Source: Verrucosispora sioxanthis | GTDB taxonomy: Bacteria > Actinomycetota > Actinomycetes > Mycobacteriales > Micromonosporaceae | NCBI RefSeq assembly: GCF_010560025.1 | Contig: NZ_SAIY01000005.1 | Coordinates: 62,001 to 126,000, forward strand | Reading direction: 5' to 3' | Length of the DNA stretch: 64,000 bases | Shown here: in pieces, positions 41,659 through 53,953 of the stretch | How positions within the stretch are numbered: position 1 is the stretch's first letter | Layout of the letters: the number at the start of each line of letters is the position of its first letter | The notes under the pieces: model-generated | Told to the model about the DNA's origin: nothing | The model's input: the letters and a program-made list of their open reading frames with translations, nothing else | Databases searched by the model: none | Position numbers and translations under genes: made by a program

Positions 41659-44049
41659 TCAGACCCCTACGTACGCCGCGAGGTGTTCGCCCGTGAGGGT
41701 GGCGCGGCTGGCTACGAGGTCGGCCGGGCAGCCTTCGAAGACGACACGACCGCCGTCGTGGCCGGCGGCCGGACCGAGGTCGATGATCCAGTCGGCGTGG
41801 GCCATGACCGCCTGGTGATGCTCGATGACCATGACCGACCGGCCAGCGTCCACGAGCCGGTCGAGCAGACCGAGTAACTGCTCCACGTCGGCGAGGTGCA
41901 GGCCGGTGGTCGGCTCGTCGAGCACGACGATGCCACCCTGGTCAGCCAGGTGCGCGGCGAGCTTGAGCCGCTGTCGCTCGCCTCCGGAGAGTGTGGGGAG
42001 TGGCTGGCCGAGGGAAAGGTAGCCAAGCCCCACGTCGGCGAGCCGTTCGAGGATGACGACGGCGGCGGGCGTACGTGCCTGACCCGCAGCGAAGAAGCGC
42101 CCGGCCTCGGCCACGGACATGGCCAGCACCTCGCTGATGTCGCGACCGCCGAGACGGTACTGGAGCACGAAGTCCTGGAACCGCCTGCCCTCGCAGTCGT
42201 CACAGGTGGTCGCCGCGCCCGCCATGATCGCCAGGTCGGTGTAGATGACGCCTGCACCCTTGCACGTGGCACAGGCCCCCTCGGAATTCGAGCTGAACAG
42301 CGCCGGCTTCACGCCGTTGGCTTTGGCGAACGCCTTGCGGATGGGATCGAGGAGGCCGGTGTAGGTGGCGGGGTTGCTTCGACGGGAGCCCTTGATCGAC
42401 CCCTGGTCGATCGTGATCACGCCGTCGCGTCCCGATACCGACCCTTCGATCAGTGAGCTCTTGCCGGAGCCTGCCACGCCGGTCACGACGACGAGCACGC
42501 CGAGCGGGATGTCGACGTCGACGTCTCGCAGGTTGTGTTTGTTCGCGCCCCGGACCTCGAGCGAGCCCGACCGGGTACGCACCCTGTCCTTCAGCGACGC
42601 CTTGTCGTCAAGATGGCGGCCGGTCAGCGTGTCGGCGGAACGCAGTTCCTCGACGGTGCCCTCGAAGCAGACGGTGCCGCCTGCGGTGCCGGCGCCGGGA
42701 CCGAGATCGACGACGTGGTCGGCGATGGCGATGGTCTCCGGCTTGTGCTCCACGACGAGCACCGTGTTGCCCTTGTCGCGGAGCCGCAGCAGGAGTTTGT
42801 TCATCCGTTGGATGTCGTGGGGGTGAAGCCCGATCGTCGGCTCGTCGAAGACGTAGGTGACGTCGGTGAGCGGTGACCCGAGGTGGCGGATCATCTTGAC
42901 CCGCTGTGCCTCGCCGCCGGAGAGTGTGCCGGAGGCCCGGTCGAGGGAGAGGTAGCCCAGCCCGATACTCACGAACGAGTCGAGCGTGTGCAGGAGCGTG
43001 GCCAGCAGCGGCGCGACGGATGGCTCGGCCAGGTCGCGGACCCATTCGGCGAGGTCGTTGATCTGCATCGCGGAGGCGTCGGCGATGTTGATGCCCTTGA
43101 TCCTGGATGACCGGGCCTGCTCGTTGAGCCGGGTACCGCCGCAGTCTGGGCACGCCGTGAACGTGACCGCACGCTCCACGAATGCGCGTACGTGCGGCTG
43201 AAGCGCCTCGATGTCCTTGGTGAGCAGCGTCTTCTGGACCCTTGCGACCAGCCCTTCGTAGTTCGTGTGGTAGTCGCCGATCTTCAGCCGGGTCGGTTCC
43301 CGGTAGAGGAAGTCGTTGAGCTCCTTCTCGGTGTACTTCTCGACGGGCTTGCCGGGGTCGAGCAGCCCGGACCCGGCGTAGAGCCGGTGGTTGTAGCCGC
43401 CGACCTGGTAGCCGGGCACCCGAATGGCACCCTCGTCGAGCGACTTCGTGGCGTCGTAGAGCTGGGTGAGGTCGACGTCGTTGACCGACCCCGTGCCTTC
43501 GCAGCGTGGGCACATGCCGCCGGCGACGTCGAAGACGCGTTGCTCCTCGACCGCCCGGCTCCCTCGGCCGACGGTGACCGCGTTCGCGACGCTGATCGAG
43601 GGAATGTTGAACGAGTACGACCGCGGGGAGCTCAGTCGTGGCTCGCCGAGCCGGCTGAACAGGATGCGCAGCATCGCGTTGGCGTCCGTCACGGTGCCCA
43701 CGGTGGAACGCGGATTGTTGCCGATCCGCTCCTGGCTGACGATGATCGCCGTGGTGAGGCCATCGAGCACGTCGACGTCGGGGCGCGACAGCGTGGGCAT
43801 GAACCCTTGCACGAACGCGCTGTAGGTCTCGTTGATCAGACGCTGTGACTCCGCGGCGATCGTATCGAACACCAGGGAACTCTTCCCCGAGCCGGAGACA
43901 CCGGTGAACACGGTAAGCCGGCGCTTCGGGATCTCCAGTCGGATGTCCTTGAGGTTGTTCTCCCGTGCCCCGACCACGCGGATGACGTCATGAGTGTCCG
44001 GGACGAGCGAAAGGTCTTCTTGGCTCTGCCTGGGCGACGCAACAGTCAT
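41659..44049 (-). CDS. UvrA-like ABC ATPase, probable self-resistance protein
   Basis: This 796-residue protein has the tandem ABC layout of UvrA: Walker A at residues 50-57 (GVSGSGKSS) and again in GVAGSGKSS, two signatures (TLSGGEAQRV, TLSGGERQRL) and zinc-type CxxC pairs (CPRCEG, CPDCGG, CATCKG, CDDCEG). It is ~150 residues shorter than housekeeping UvrA, as in DrrC and the UvrA-like proteins of quinomycin-type clusters. Such proteins displace DNA-binding drugs. The start at 44049 gives MTVASPRQ; a GGAGG site precedes it. Confidence 0.9.
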   Translation of the reverse strand: MTVASPRQSQEDLSLVPDTHDVIRVVGARENNLKDIRLEIPKRRLTVFTGVSGSGKSSLVFDTIAAESQRLINETYSAFVQGFMPTLSRPDVDVLDGLTTAIIVSQERIGNNPRSTVGTVTDANAMLRILFSRLGEPRLSSPRSYSFNIPSISVANAVTVGRGSRAVEEQRVFDVAGGMCPRCEGTGSVNDVDLTQLYDATKSLDEGAIRVPGYQVGGYNHRLYAGSGLLDPGKPVEKYTEKELNDFLYREPTRLKIGDYHTNYEGLVARVQKTLLTKDIEALQPHVRAFVERAVTFTACPDCGGTRLNEQARSSRIKGINIADASAMQINDLAEWVRDLAEPSVAPLLATLLHTLDSFVSIGLGYLSLDRASGTLSGGEAQRVKMIRHLGSPLTDVTYVFDEPTIGLHPHDIQRMNKLLLRLRDKGNTVLVVEHKPETIAIADHVVDLGPGAGTAGGTVCFEGTVEELRSADTLTGRHLDDKASLKDRVRTRSGSLEVRGANKHNLRDVDVDIPLGVLVVVTGVAGSGKSSLIEGSVSGRDGVITIDQGSIKGSRRSNPATYTGLLDPIRKAFAKANGVKPALFSSNSEGACATCKGAGVIYTDLAIMAGAATTCDDCEGRRFQDFVLQYRLGGRDISEVLAMSVAEAGRFFAAGQARTPAAVVILERLADVGLGYLSLGQPLPTLSGGERQRLKLAAHLADQGGIVVLDEPTTGLHLADVEQLLGLLDRLVDAGRSVMVIEHHQAVMAHADWIIDLGPAAGHDGGRVVFEGCPADLVASRATLTGEHLAAYVGV

Positions 44050-44214
44050 GGGGCCTCCAAAAAGTGTCTGGCGCGCGACGCGGAGCCGGCGGAGTGACCC
44101 GGGCCGATCACCCCCCGGCGATCTCCGGCTTGCCACATCCCAGTTCTATACCTAGACATCCTGTGAAGACTTCTGTGCGCACCTTCCGCCACCGGCATCG
44201 CGGAAGTTTAAAAT

Positions 44215-44254
44215 CGTGGGCCCGCAGGCGGACGCGTCCGCCTGCGGGCCCACG
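44215..44254 (-). terminator. Perfect 40-bp palindromic terminator behind the MbtH gene
   Basis: The arms 44215-44234 and 44235-44254 are perfect 20-bp reverse complements with no spacer. On the reverse strand the hairpin follows the MbtH stop and is followed by ATTTTAAAC, a T-containing tract. It should end the long NRPS transcript. Confidence 0.85.
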
Positions 44255-44261
44255 ACGTACG

Positions 44262-44477
44262 TCATGCTGCCGACATCGCCTCACGCAGGCTCTTGGGCCG
44301 CATGTCGGTCCAGTTCTCCTCCACGTATGCCACGCTCTCCGCTCGGCCGGCCGGCCCGAACACGATTCGCCAGCCGTCGGGCACGTCACCGAAGGTGGGC
44401 CACAGCGAGTGCTGCTCCTCGTCGTTGACCAGCACGTAGAACTCGCCGTCCTCGTCATCGAACGGGTTGACGCTCAT
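44262..44477 (-). CDS. MbtH-like protein
   Basis: This 71-residue protein has all MbtH hallmarks: [40 protein letters not shown] and [14 protein letters not shown], including the conserved Trp residues. MbtH proteins bind and activate adenylation domains. It lies 47 bases behind the large NRPS gene, with GGAAAG ahead of the ATG, so it probably assists one or more A domains encoded upstream in this operon. Confidence 0.95.
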   Translation of the reverse strand: MSVNPFDDEDGEFYVLVNDEEQHSLWPTFGDVPDGWRIVFGPAGRAESVAYVEENWTDMRPKSLREAMSAA

Positions 44478-44524
44478 CTTTCCTCCGTAGTTGTCACGTC
44501 CGCTCCAGGTCAGGGCGGAAGCGG

Positions 44525-47500
44525 TTATCGGGCCGAATCGATGATCTCGTTGACGATACGGCTGATCATGGCCGCGTTCTCGGGCCACATCATCTCGTTG
44601 TGGGCGCATTCGATGTCGAAGCGCCGCACGGTCCCGTCGGTGTATTCCCGCCATTGGACGTCCAGTTCCACCTCGAGTTGCCGTCGTTCCCGGGTGCCCT
44701 GGTCGATGAGGGCGGCAAAGAAGATCAGATCGCCACGGAACGGCGGCGACGTGAATTGCGTCATCAGGTCCGTGTGCTCGATGAACAGGGTGGTGGATGT
44801 CTGCACGAGCGACTCGAATTCCGCCATTCCCGCGAGATGACCCATGTAGTGCGCCAGGTACCTGCGCACCAACTTCTCGTCGGGAGTCTGGAAGTCGGCG
44901 AAGTAGCTCGCCGGACCCGAGTCGAGGACGGCCAGCAGATCCACCTCGCACTCCCGGCGCTGGAGTTCGGCGGCCACCGCCTGGGCGATCGGGCCGCCCA
45001 GCGACCAACCCAGCACGTTGTAGGGGCCTTCCGGCTGGACCCGCAGGATCTGGTCGACGTAGTCGTCCACCATGCTCTCGATCGAGGTCGCCCGCGGGTC
45101 TCCGACAAATCCACGGGCCTGTAGACCGTAGATGGGGCGCGAGCGGTCCAGGTGCTGGGCGAAGCCGAGATAGGCCCAGGAGAGTCCGCCACCCGGCGGC
45201 ACCAACCAGATCGGTGCCCGGTCCCCGTCGGTCCGGATCGGTAGCACCACCGAGAAGGGGTCGTCGAACTCGACGTCCTCCCTGCCGGCCGCCAGGTGTT
45301 CCGCGACCTCGGCCACGGTCGGATGCTGGAAGATGGTTCTGACCGGAATGTCGAAGCCCAGCTCCGCGCGGATCCGCCAGATGAGCCGGATGACCTGGAG
45401 AGAACTACCGCCGCAGTCGAAGAAGTCGTCCTCGATGCCCACCCGGTCCACGCCGAGGACCTCGGCGAAGAGACCGGCCAGTTCCGCCTCCAGGGGCGTG
45501 CGCGGCGAGCCGTACTCCCGGTCGGCCTGCTCCACCTCCGGAAGTCTGCTGTGGTCGATCTTCCCGTTGGTGGTCAACGGCAGTCGTTCCATGACCACGA
45601 TGTCGCCTGGCACCAGGTACTCCGGCAGCTCCGCCGCCAGTTCCTCGCGCAGCCACGAGGGCAGCCGAGACACCCGGCGCGCCGCCGCGGGCAGGTTGAC
45701 CAACTGCCGTGGCCGGGGCCCCACCGGCCGGTACACACCGTCGCGGCAGTGCCCGCTGTCGACCGGGATGATCACCGCCTCGAACCAGCCGGGCGCCTCC
45801 GCCGACCACGTGCAGTGGACCGAGTAACCCCGCTGCTTTCCCCAGCTCGCCAACTCGTGCGGGTCCAGGGGCGTGCCGCCTACGTTGGTGGGCACGCCGC
45901 ACTGGACCGCCTCGCTCACCAGCCTGGCGTTCGGGATCCGGGCCAACCGGAGGCGACCGCCGTGCCGGGCCAGTGCGGTCTCCAGCCCGGACAGGTCGGG
46001 CACCTCCGAGCCCCAGTTCGCCGTCCGCACGTCCGCGAGGCGCAGTGGTTGGCTCGGCTGCTTGTGCAGGATGACCTCGTAACGGTGCCGGGTGAGTTCG
46101 TTCTGGTCCGCGCCCGGCTTCAGCCGGATGTCGACGGCCACGACGTCGGGCCGGGTCCGTGCCCACTCGGTGAAGAAATCCGGATCGATGACCAGTTCCT
46201 TCTCGGCCAGGACGGCACGCTCGACCGCCGCCCGGACGGCCGACGCGCTGTCCTGCGGGTGTTGCGCGTGATGGACGGCCGTCAGGAACTCCCGCAGGGT
46301 GCCGTAGTTCCGGACGTCACCGACGAGGATCCGGCCACCCGGCGCGAGCCGGTCCAGGGCGACGTCCAGTACCCGGGAGAGATAGGCGGCGTCCGGAAAG
46401 TACTGCACGACGGAGTTCAGGATGACGGTGTCGAAGTACTTCACCGGCAGTCCGTCGGCGACGTCGGCGTGCTGGCACCGCAGCGACACCTTCTCCTTCA
46501 GGCACGGATCGGTGCCGACCTGCACCTCGAGGCGCTCGATGACCGGCAACGAGAAGTCGGTGCCCCAGTACGCCTCCGCTCTCGGCGCCAACGGCCCGAG
46601 CAGGAGGCCCGAACCGACCCCGATCTCCAGGATCCGGCGCGCCCGCAGGCCGCGGACCTCCTCGACGACGGAGTCGCGCCACCGGCGCATCTCGGACAGC
46701 GGGATGTTGTCGCGCGTGTAGGAACTCTTCCACCCGGTGAAGTCGTTGCCGATCTCGGTAGCGTCGACCTCGGTCTCGTCGTACATCGAGTCGTAGATGG
46801 CGCGCCACTTCTCGACATGTTCGGTCGAGTTTTCGTCCGCGCCCGCCGGCACCTCCGGAACCACGTAGGCCACCAGGCGCCGCTCGCCGAGTCGGTCCGT
46901 ACGGGGGACCACCACCGCCTGTGCCACGCCGTCCCGTTTCCGCAGGGCCGCTCGGATCTCTCCCGGCTCAACCCGGAAACCGCGGATCTTCACCTGCTCG
47001 TCGACGCGGCCCAGGAACTCGAGTTGCCCGTCGTGGTTCCACCGGACCAGGTCACCGGTGCGGTACATCCGCTCACCCGGGCGTCCGAAGGGATCGGCGA
47101 CGAACCGTTCGCTGGTCAGCTGGGGATGGTTCGCGTACCCACGAGCCACCCCGTCGCCACCGACGTAGAGTTCGCCAATGACGCCCTGCGGCACCTGCCG
47201 GAGCCGGTCGTCGAGGGCGTAGAGGCGGCTGCCCGCCATCGGCTCGCCGATCGGCAAGGGGTCCTTGCACCGCGCCGGTGCGGACATCCGGTACCGGGCC
47301 GCGAAGGTGGTGGTCTCGGTGGGACCGTACCCGTTCACGACGGTGAGCGTGCCGTCGTCGCGTACCAGCCGTCGCACGGCCGCCGGGGACAGTACGTCGC
47401 CGCCGGCCCACACCTCGCGTACCTGGACGAAGCTCTTTGGGTGATGCTGCGTGATCAGATCGAACAGGCCCGCCGGCAGCCACAGCGCCGTTACGCCCCG

Positions 47501-50500
47501 CTCGGCGATGACCGTCGCCAGTCGGGCCGCGTCCAGCTTTCCCGGCGGCGCGACCACGGCCGCTCCGCCGTGCAGCAGCGGCACCCACATCTCGTACGTC
47601 GATGCGTCGAAGGTCGGCGGGGCATGCACCAGCACTCGCTGGTGGTCAGCATCGGCCCAGCACGGGTCGAGCGCGAGACTGAGCACGTTGCGATGGCTCA
47701 CCTCGACACCTTTCGGTGTCCCCGTGGAGCCGGAGGTGTACATCAGGTAGGCGAGGTGCTCCCCGCCGACGTCGGCGGTGTCCAGCGGGCGCGTCGGGTA
47801 GCCGGCCAGGTCCTCCTCGGCCAGCCGCTCGTCGATCACGAGAGCCGGATCGAGGTCGGCGAGCACGAGGTCGATCCGGGCCCGCGGCCAGGTGGGTTCC
47901 ACCGGCACATAGCAGGCGCCCGCCTTGAGCGTGCCCAGCACCGCCGCGACCAGCAACGGGGACCGCTCCATGACCAACGCCACCCGGTGCTGCCGACCGA
48001 CGCCGCGCGCGTGGAGATGGTGGGCGATGCGGTTGGCCCACCGGTCGAGTTCGCCGTACGTCCAGCTCTCCTCGCCGTCGGCGGCCACCAGGGCGACGGC
48101 CTCCGGCTGCTCGGCCACCACGGCGGCGAAGCGCTCGGGAATCGTCCCGACGACACGATCGGTGCCGCGGGCGCGACCGGTCCAGCGCTCAAGGGCGGCC
48201 AGGTCGTCCCGACTGAGGATCTCCACCGCGTCGATCGGGGCGTCCGGAGCGCCGACCCACTGCCGCAGCAGGCGCCGCCAGCGCTCCAGCAGCCCGGTGA
48301 CCGTGTCCCGGTCGAACAGTTCCGTGGCGTACTCGACGACTCCGGCGATCCGGCTCGTCCCCTCGCCGGTGGTCTCCTCCATCAAATTCAAGAACAGGTC
48401 GAAACGGGAGACGCCCATGTCGACCGGCTCGTGGGACACCTTCAGTCCGGGCAGGTCGAAGGCCGGCTGCACGTTGTTCTGCAGGGCCAGGCACACCTGG
48501 AACAGCGGATGATGCGCGGTCGAGCGCACCGGGTTCAGCGCCTCGACCAAGTGCTCGAACGGGATGTCCTGGTGGTCGTAGGCGGCGAGGCTCACCTCCC
48601 GTACCCGGTCCACCAGCTCGATCAGGCTGGGGCTTCCGCTGGTGTCGACGCGCGCCACCCAGGTGTTGACGAAGAAGCCCACCAATCGGTTGAGCGCCTC
48701 GTCCGTCCGCCCGGCGATCGGCGACCCGATCGGAATGTCGTTACCGGCGCCGAGCTTGCTGAGCAGCCCCGCGAGACCCGCCTGGAGCACCATCGACACG
48801 GTGGTACCGGTACGCAGGGCCAACTTGCGGAGGTCCTCGGTCAGCGACTCGTCGAGTTCTACGGGCAGCACCTCGCCGGCGAACGACGCGACGGCGAGTC
48901 GGGCCCGGTCCGTCGGCAGTTGCAGCGATTCCGGCAGTCCGGCGAGTTGCCCCGTCCAGTAGTCCAACTGCCGCCGGTACAGACTGTGTGGGTCATCGCC
49001 GCCGAGAAGGTCACGCTGCCACAGCGTGTAGTCGGCGTACTGGACGGGCAGTGCGGCCCATTGCGGTCGCTGCCCGTCGCACCTGGCGGTGTACGCGGCG
49101 GTCAGATCCTCGGCCAGCGGCCCCAGCGACCAGCCGTCGGCCGCGATGTGGTGCAGCGGGAGCAGCAGCACCGCGTCGTGCTCGCCGACGCGGAACAGCG
49201 CGGCGCGTACCGGAATCTCCGCGGCCAGGTCGAAGGGCCGCCGTGCCTCCAGGCGCAGCGCCTCCTGAAGGGCGGACTCGGTGACCTCGTGCTCCTGCCA
49301 CGGGATCGCCAACCCGTCCGGGTCGAGTACCCGCTGGTAGGGTGCCCCGTCCAGCTCGTCGAAGACGGTGCGCAGCGACTCGTGCCGGACCACGACATCG
49401 TGCACCGCCTGCCGCAACGCGGGCACGTCCAGTTTTCCGCGCAGACGCATGGAGAGCGGAATGATGTAGGTCGGCGATGGCCCTTCGAAGCGGTGGATGA
49501 ACCACAGCCGTTGCTGTGCGAAGGAAACCGGGAGCCGGTCCGGCCGCCGCTGCGGCCGCAGCGGCGGCCGGACCGTCCGCTGGCCGGTCAAATGGGCCAC
49601 CAGTTCGGCGACGGTCGGCGCCTCGAAGATCGTCCGGATCGGGATCTCGACACCGTGCGCGGCGCGGATCCGGCTCACCACCCGGGTCGCCAGAAGCGAG
49701 TGGCCGCCGATCGTGAAGAAGTTGTCGTCCACGCCGACGCGGTCGAGCCCGAGGACGCCGGCGAAGATCTCGCAGAGCGACTCCTCCTCCGAGGTACACG
49801 GCGGCCGGCCGCGACTGGCGGCGGCGTACTCCGGCACCGGCAGCGCCGCCCGGTCCAGCTTGCCGTTCGGCGTCAGCGGCACCCGGCCGATCGGCACGAT
49901 CGCCGATGGCACCATGTACTCGGGCAGCGTCTTCGACAGGTACTCCCGCAGGACCGCCGGGAGTGCGGTGATGCCCGCTGCGGCGGCCGGGTCGTTGATC
50001 CAGGTGCCGGCGGCGGCCACCGGGAGGTAGGTACCCGACAGTGCCCGGTGCTCGGTCGTAGCGTCGGTGAACAGGACTGCTTCAAACTGGTCGACGGCGC
50101 TTCCGGACCAGGTCAGCGCGATCGACCAGCCCTGCCGGGCGGCCCAGGTCGCCACCTCGTGCGGGTCCACCGGCACCGACGTCGGCGGCTCGGACTCCTC
50201 CAGCCCCAGGTCGCGCGCCGCCGCCACCTCCTGCGCGACGCGCGCGTTGGGGATGCCGGCGATGCGCACCACCGGCCCGCCCAGCGTGCGGATGCGCTCG
50301 GCCAGGCCGTCCAGGTCGCCGTTCCACTCCAGGCGCGGGACGGCATCCACCGCGTAGGGCCGGCCCGCCTCCGTTGTGCCCGGCTTGTGCACCACGACCT
50401 CGTAGCGGTGGCGGGTCAACTCGTTCTGGAACGCGCCCTCCTTCAGGCGCACGTCGACGCCGGCCGCGCCCGCGCGCTCGGCCCAGCGGTGGAACCACTC

Positions 50501-53500
50501 CGGGTCGATGACCAGTTCCTTCTCCAGGAGCAGGCCCTGTTCGACCGCGCTGCGCAGTTGCGCCGGCGGGAGGTTGCCGTGCTTGGCCTGCTGCACGGCC
50601 ACCTGAAAGGCGCGCAGCGAGCGGGCCCGGCGGATGTCGCCGAGCACGAGCCGGCCACCTGGCTCCAGCATCGCCCAGACGCCGTCGAGCACCTGCTCCA
50701 GGTAGCGCTCGTTCGGGAAGTACTGCACGACCGAGTTGAGCACTACGGTGTCGAAGATCCGTGGGATCCCGTCCAGGTCGTCCGCGCGTCGGCACAGCAG
50801 CCGTACCCGCTCGGCCCAGCCCGCCTCGGTCACCTGCCGGCCCAGCCGCTCGATGACCGGCTCCGAGAAGTCGGTCGCCCAGTACGCCTCCACGCTGCCC
50901 GCAACCCGCGCCAGCAGCAGGCCGGTTCCGGCACCCACTTCCAGCACGCGCCGCGGCGTGAAGCCAAGGATCCGGTCGACGGCGGCGTCCTGCCACTCCC
51001 GCATCTGGCCGACCGGGATGGGCTCGCCGGTGTAGCTCGACACCCAGAGGTTGAAGTCGTCGCCGAAATCCTGGTCGGTGACCTCCAGGTAGCCCTGGTC
51101 GTAGATCTCCTGCCATTCGCGGACCTGTTCGTCGGCGGCGACCACGCTCTCCACCGTGTCCAGATCGGGCAGGACGTAGCTGACCAGCCGCAGGTCACCG
51201 ACGGAGTCCCGGCGGGTGATCGCGATACCCTGGCGCACCGCCGGGTGGCGGCCGAGGGCGTACTCGATCTCGCCCAGTTCGATGCGGAACCCCCGCACCT
51301 TCACCTGGCCGTCGGCGCGACCAAGGAAACAGATGTTGCCGTCCGGGAAGAAGCTGGCGCGGTCGCCCGTACGGTAGATGCGCTGACCGGGAACCCCGCC
51401 GAACGGGTCGGCGATGAACCGCTCGGCCGTCAGGTCGGGACGGTTCACGTACCCGAGAGCGATCACCGGCCCGCCGATGTAGAGGTCGCCCTCCACACCG
51501 ACCGCGCACGGCTCCAGCTTCTCGTCGAGGACGTAGTAGCGCGCGTTGTCGATGGGCCGCCCGTAGGGGATGCTGCGCCACTGCGGGTCGATCGCGCCGA
51601 CCGGGAAGAAGTTCGACCAGACCGTCGCCTCGGTCGCGCCGCCGAGGCTGATGATCTCGGCGCGCGGGAAGACCGCGCGGACCTGGTCGGGCAGGGACAG
51701 CGGGGTGTAGTCGCCGGAGAAAAAGACCAGGCGCAGATCCTGCACCCCTGGGCTGCCGGCGGCCTGTGGCAGCAGCGGGACCAGTTGGTTCAGCGTGCCG
51801 GGCACCGAATTCCAGAAGGTGATCGGCTCCGACAGCAGGACGTCGAGCAGCATCTCCGGATCGCGCTGCTGGGTGGCGTCCGCGATGTAGAACCCGCCGC
51901 CTGCCCCGAGCAGGCCGAAGATGTCGAACACGGAAAGGTCGAAGTCCAGCGAGGTGACGCAGAGACTCACGTCGTCGGGGCCGAAGTCGAAGGTCCGGTA
52001 GCACCAGTTCAACAGGTTGTGCACCGGCCGGTGGGCCACCGTGACACCCTTGGGCTTCCCGGTGCTTCCCGAGGTGAAGATGATGTACGCCGTGTTGTCG
52101 GCACTCGCCACCGGCTCGGGGTTGATCTCGCCGTCGAGCGACAGGGCCAGGCCGGCCCGGCCGACGTCGAGGAGTTCCACGCCATCCGGTGGCGTCCACC
52201 TGTTGGTGTCCTCGGTGGTCAGCACCAGCGTCGCGGACGCGTCGGCCAGCATGCCGGCGACCCGGTCGGAGGGCAGGGTCGAGCCGATGGGCAGGTACGC
52301 TCCCCCGGCCTTGAGCACCCCGAGGACGGCGGCGACCATGAGCGGGCCGCGCCGCACGGCCACGCCCACCACGGTCTCCGGCCGCACGCCGCGGCGCTTG
52401 AGGGTCCAGGCGATCCGGTTGGCCTGCCGGTTCAGCTCGCGGTAGGTCATGGTGCCGCCCGACCAGCGCACAGCGATCGCGTCGGGACGCGCGGCGGCCT
52501 GCCGCTCGAACGGCAGGTGGATCGGTCCCGGGCAGGGAAAGCTGCGGTCGGTGTCGTTCCAGCGGTAAAGGATCTTCTCGCGTTCGCCGGCGTCGACCGT
52601 CCGCTCGCCGCGCGTCGCCGGCATCGCGGGTACGTCGAGGACACCGACGCCGAGGTCCGGGCTCTCCACCACCTGCTCCAGCACGCGCAGGTACCGTCCC
52701 GCGATCGCCTCGACGGTGGCGGGATCGAACAGGTCGGTGGCGTATTCCAGGTCGACGGTCACCGACCTGCGCGAATGGTTCGGCATCAGGTTGACGAACA
52801 GGTCGAACTTTGCCGTGCCGGTGGCGACCGGCTCCATCGAGGCCGTGACGCCGGGCAGGTCGAGTTCCTGGCGGACGCTGTTCTGCCAGGCGAGGGTGAC
52901 CTGGAACAGGGGGTGATGCGCGACTGAGCGCCCGGGTCGCAGCAGCTCCACCAGCCGCTCGAACGGCAGGTCCTGGTGGTCGTACGCGGCGATGGCCTTC
53001 TGCCGGACCTGTTCCAGGACCTGCGCGAACGAGTCGCCGGTGCTCACCCCCACCCGCAGCACCCAGGTGTTGACGAAGAAGCCCACGAGGTTCTCGAGGG
53101 CCTGGTCGGTGCGGCCCGCGATCGGCGAGCCGAGCGTGATGTCGCGGTCGCCGCCGAGGCGGTGCAGCAGGACCACCAGCGCGGTCTGAAAGACCATGGG
53201 CACCGTCACGTTGTACGACTGGGCGAGGCGCTCGACCTTCTCGAACAGCGCCGCGGAGATCTCGAATCCGTGGTTGTCGCCGCGATAGCTGGCCCGGGCG
53301 GGGCGCGGCCGGTCGACGGGCAGCGCGACCGGCCGGGAGACGCCGTCCAGTTCCTTCCGCCAGTAGCGCAGCTGGGTCGAGAAGACGCTGTCCGGGTCGG
53401 ACTCGTCGCCCAGCAGCTCACGCTGCCAGAGCGCGTAGTCGGAGTACTGCACCGGCAGCTCGTCCCAGGTGGGCGTCACCCCGGCCAGCCGGGCGCGGTA

Positions 53501-53947
53501 GGCGGCCGAGAGGTCCCGGGTGAAGGGGCCGAGCGAGCCGCCGTCGCCGGCGATGTGGTGGATCACCACCGCGAGCAGGGCCACGTCCGGCTCGGGACGC
53601 AGCAGGTACGCCCGGATCGGCAGGTCCACCGACAAATCGAAGCCCTCGCGGACCGACGCGGCGACGATGCTGTCCACCTGCTGGGGGGACACCCATCCCC
53701 AGTCGGTCCAGGGCAGGCTCAGCTCGGCCGGCTCGATGATCCGTTGCAGCGGCTGCCCGTCGAGCTCGTCGTAGACGGTACGCAGAATCTCGTGCCGGGA
53801 CAGGACGTCCATGAACGCAGCCCGCAGCCCGTCTCGGTCGATCTGTCCGCGCATCCGGATCAGGATCGGGATGTTGTAGGTCGCGGTCTGGCCCTCGAAC
53901 CGATTGATGAACCACATTCGTTGTTGCGCATACGAGACGGGCGCCAT
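44525..53947 (-). CDS. NRPS, C-A-MT-T-C-A-MT-T-TE (predicted N-Me-Cys, N-Me-Val)
   Basis: This 3,140-residue protein has: C (HHIAGDG at 130-136), A ([11 protein letters not shown] ~625), N-methyltransferase ([11 protein letters not shown] ~1000), T (GGHSLL ~1415), C (LHHIAADG ~1600), A ([11 protein letters not shown] ~2070), methyltransferase ([11 protein letters not shown] ~2445), T (GGSSLQV ~2845) and TE (GWSLGG ~2983). Specificity residues read by eye are D-L-F-N-F-S-L-V-W-K for module 1, close to the Cys code, and D-A-Y-W-W-G-G-T-F-K for module 2, Val-like. The methyltransferases sit within the A domains, as for N-methylation. The order equals that of Ecm7 in echinomycin biosynthesis; the TE may cyclodimerize the chain. 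Confidence 0.93.
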   Translation of the reverse strand: MAPVSYAQQRMWFINRFEGQTATYNIPILIRMRGQIDRDGLRAAFMDVLSRHEILRTVYDELDGQPLQRIIEPAELSLPWTDWGWVSPQQVDSIVAASVREGFDLSVDLPIRAYLLRPEPDVALLAVVIHHIAGDGGSLGPFTRDLSAAYRARLAGVTPTWDELPVQYSDYALWQRELLGDESDPDSVFSTQLRYWRKELDGVSRPVALPVDRPRPARASYRGDNHGFEISAALFEKVERLAQSYNVTVPMVFQTALVVLLHRLGGDRDITLGSPIAGRTDQALENLVGFFVNTWVLRVGVSTGDSFAQVLEQVRQKAIAAYDHQDLPFERLVELLRPGRSVAHHPLFQVTLAWQNSVRQELDLPGVTASMEPVATGTAKFDLFVNLMPNHSRRSVTVDLEYATDLFDPATVEAIAGRYLRVLEQVVESPDLGVGVLDVPAMPATRGERTVDAGEREKILYRWNDTDRSFPCPGPIHLPFERQAAARPDAIAVRWSGGTMTYRELNRQANRIAWTLKRRGVRPETVVGVAVRRGPLMVAAVLGVLKAGGAYLPIGSTLPSDRVAGMLADASATLVLTTEDTNRWTPPDGVELLDVGRAGLALSLDGEINPEPVASADNTAYIIFTSGSTGKPKGVTVAHRPVHNLLNWCYRTFDFGPDDVSLCVTSLDFDLSVFDIFGLLGAGGGFYIADATQQRDPEMLLDVLLSEPITFWNSVPGTLNQLVPLLPQAAGSPGVQDLRLVFFSGDYTPLSLPDQVRAVFPRAEIISLGGATEATVWSNFFPVGAIDPQWRSIPYGRPIDNARYYVLDEKLEPCAVGVEGDLYIGGPVIALGYVNRPDLTAERFIADPFGGVPGQRIYRTGDRASFFPDGNICFLGRADGQVKVRGFRIELGEIEYALGRHPAVRQGIAITRRDSVGDLRLVSYVLPDLDTVESVVAADEQVREWQEIYDQGYLEVTDQDFGDDFNLWVSSYTGEPIPVGQMREWQDAAVDRILGFTPRRVLEVGAGTGLLLARVAGSVEAYWATDFSEPVIERLGRQVTEAGWAERVRLLCRRADDLDGIPRIFDTVVLNSVVQYFPNERYLEQVLDGVWAMLEPGGRLVLGDIRRARSLRAFQVAVQQAKHGNLPPAQLRSAVEQGLLLEKELVIDPEWFHRWAERAGAAGVDVRLKEGAFQNELTRHRYEVVVHKPGTTEAGRPYAVDAVPRLEWNGDLDGLAERIRTLGGPVVRIAGIPNARVAQEVAAARDLGLEESEPPTSVPVDPHEVATWAARQGWSIALTWSGSAVDQFEAVLFTDATTEHRALSGTYLPVAAAGTWINDPAAAAGITALPAVLREYLSKTLPEYMVPSAIVPIGRVPLTPNGKLDRAALPVPEYAAASRGRPPCTSEEESLCEIFAGVLGLDRVGVDDNFFTIGGHSLLATRVVSRIRAAHGVEIPIRTIFEAPTVAELVAHLTGQRTVRPPLRPQRRPDRLPVSFAQQRLWFIHRFEGPSPTYIIPLSMRLRGKLDVPALRQAVHDVVVRHESLRTVFDELDGAPYQRVLDPDGLAIPWQEHEVTESALQEALRLEARRPFDLAAEIPVRAALFRVGEHDAVLLLPLHHIAADGWSLGPLAEDLTAAYTARCDGQRPQWAALPVQYADYTLWQRDLLGGDDPHSLYRRQLDYWTGQLAGLPESLQLPTDRARLAVASFAGEVLPVELDESLTEDLRKLALRTGTTVSMVLQAGLAGLLSKLGAGNDIPIGSPIAGRTDEALNRLVGFFVNTWVARVDTSGSPSLIELVDRVREVSLAAYDHQDIPFEHLVEALNPVRSTAHHPLFQVCLALQNNVQPAFDLPGLKVSHEPVDMGVSRFDLFLNLMEETTGEGTSRIAGVVEYATELFDRDTVTGLLERWRRLLRQWVGAPDAPIDAVEILSRDDLAALERWTGRARGTDRVVGTIPERFAAVVAEQPEAVALVAADGEESWTYGELDRWANRIAHHLHARGVGRQHRVALVMERSPLLVAAVLGTLKAGACYVPVEPTWPRARIDLVLADLDPALVIDERLAEEDLAGYPTRPLDTADVGGEHLAYLMYTSGSTGTPKGVEVSHRNVLSLALDPCWADADHQRVLVHAPPTFDASTYEMWVPLLHGGAAVVAPPGKLDAARLATVIAERGVTALWLPAGLFDLITQHHPKSFVQVREVWAGGDVLSPAAVRRLVRDDGTLTVVNGYGPTETTTFAARYRMSAPARCKDPLPIGEPMAGSRLYALDDRLRQVPQGVIGELYVGGDGVARGYANHPQLTSERFVADPFGRPGERMYRTGDLVRWNHDGQLEFLGRVDEQVKIRGFRVEPGEIRAALRKRDGVAQAVVVPRTDRLGERRLVAYVVPEVPAGADENSTEHVEKWRAIYDSMYDETEVDATEIGNDFTGWKSSYTRDNIPLSEMRRWRDSVVEEVRGLRARRILEIGVGSGLLLGPLAPRAEAYWGTDFSLPVIERLEVQVGTDPCLKEKVSLRCQHADVADGLPVKYFDTVILNSVVQYFPDAAYLSRVLDVALDRLAPGGRILVGDVRNYGTLREFLTAVHHAQHPQDSASAVRAAVERAVLAEKELVIDPDFFTEWARTRPDVVAVDIRLKPGADQNELTRHRYEVILHKQPSQPLRLADVRTANWGSEVPDLSGLETALARHGGRLRLARIPNARLVSEAVQCGVPTNVGGTPLDPHELASWGKQRGYSVHCTWSAEAPGWFEAVIIPVDSGHCRDGVYRPVGPRPRQLVNLPAAARRVSRLPSWLREELAAELPEYLVPGDIVVMERLPLTTNGKIDHSRLPEVEQADREYGSPRTPLEAELAGLFAEVLGVDRVGIEDDFFDCGGSSLQVIRLIWRIRAELGFDIPVRTIFQHPTVAEVAEHLAAGREDVEFDDPFSVVLPIRTDGDRAPIWLVPPGGGLSWAYLGFAQHLDRSRPIYGLQARGFVGDPRATSIESMVDDYVDQILRVQPEGPYNVLGWSLGGPIAQAVAAELQRRECEVDLLAVLDSGPASYFADFQTPDEKLVRRYLAHYMGHLAGMAEFESLVQTSTTLFIEHTDLMTQFTSPPFRGDLIFFAALIDQGTRERRQLEVELDVQWREYTDGTVRRFDIECAHNEMMWPENAAMISRIVNEIIDSAR

Positions 53948-53953
53948 TCTCTG

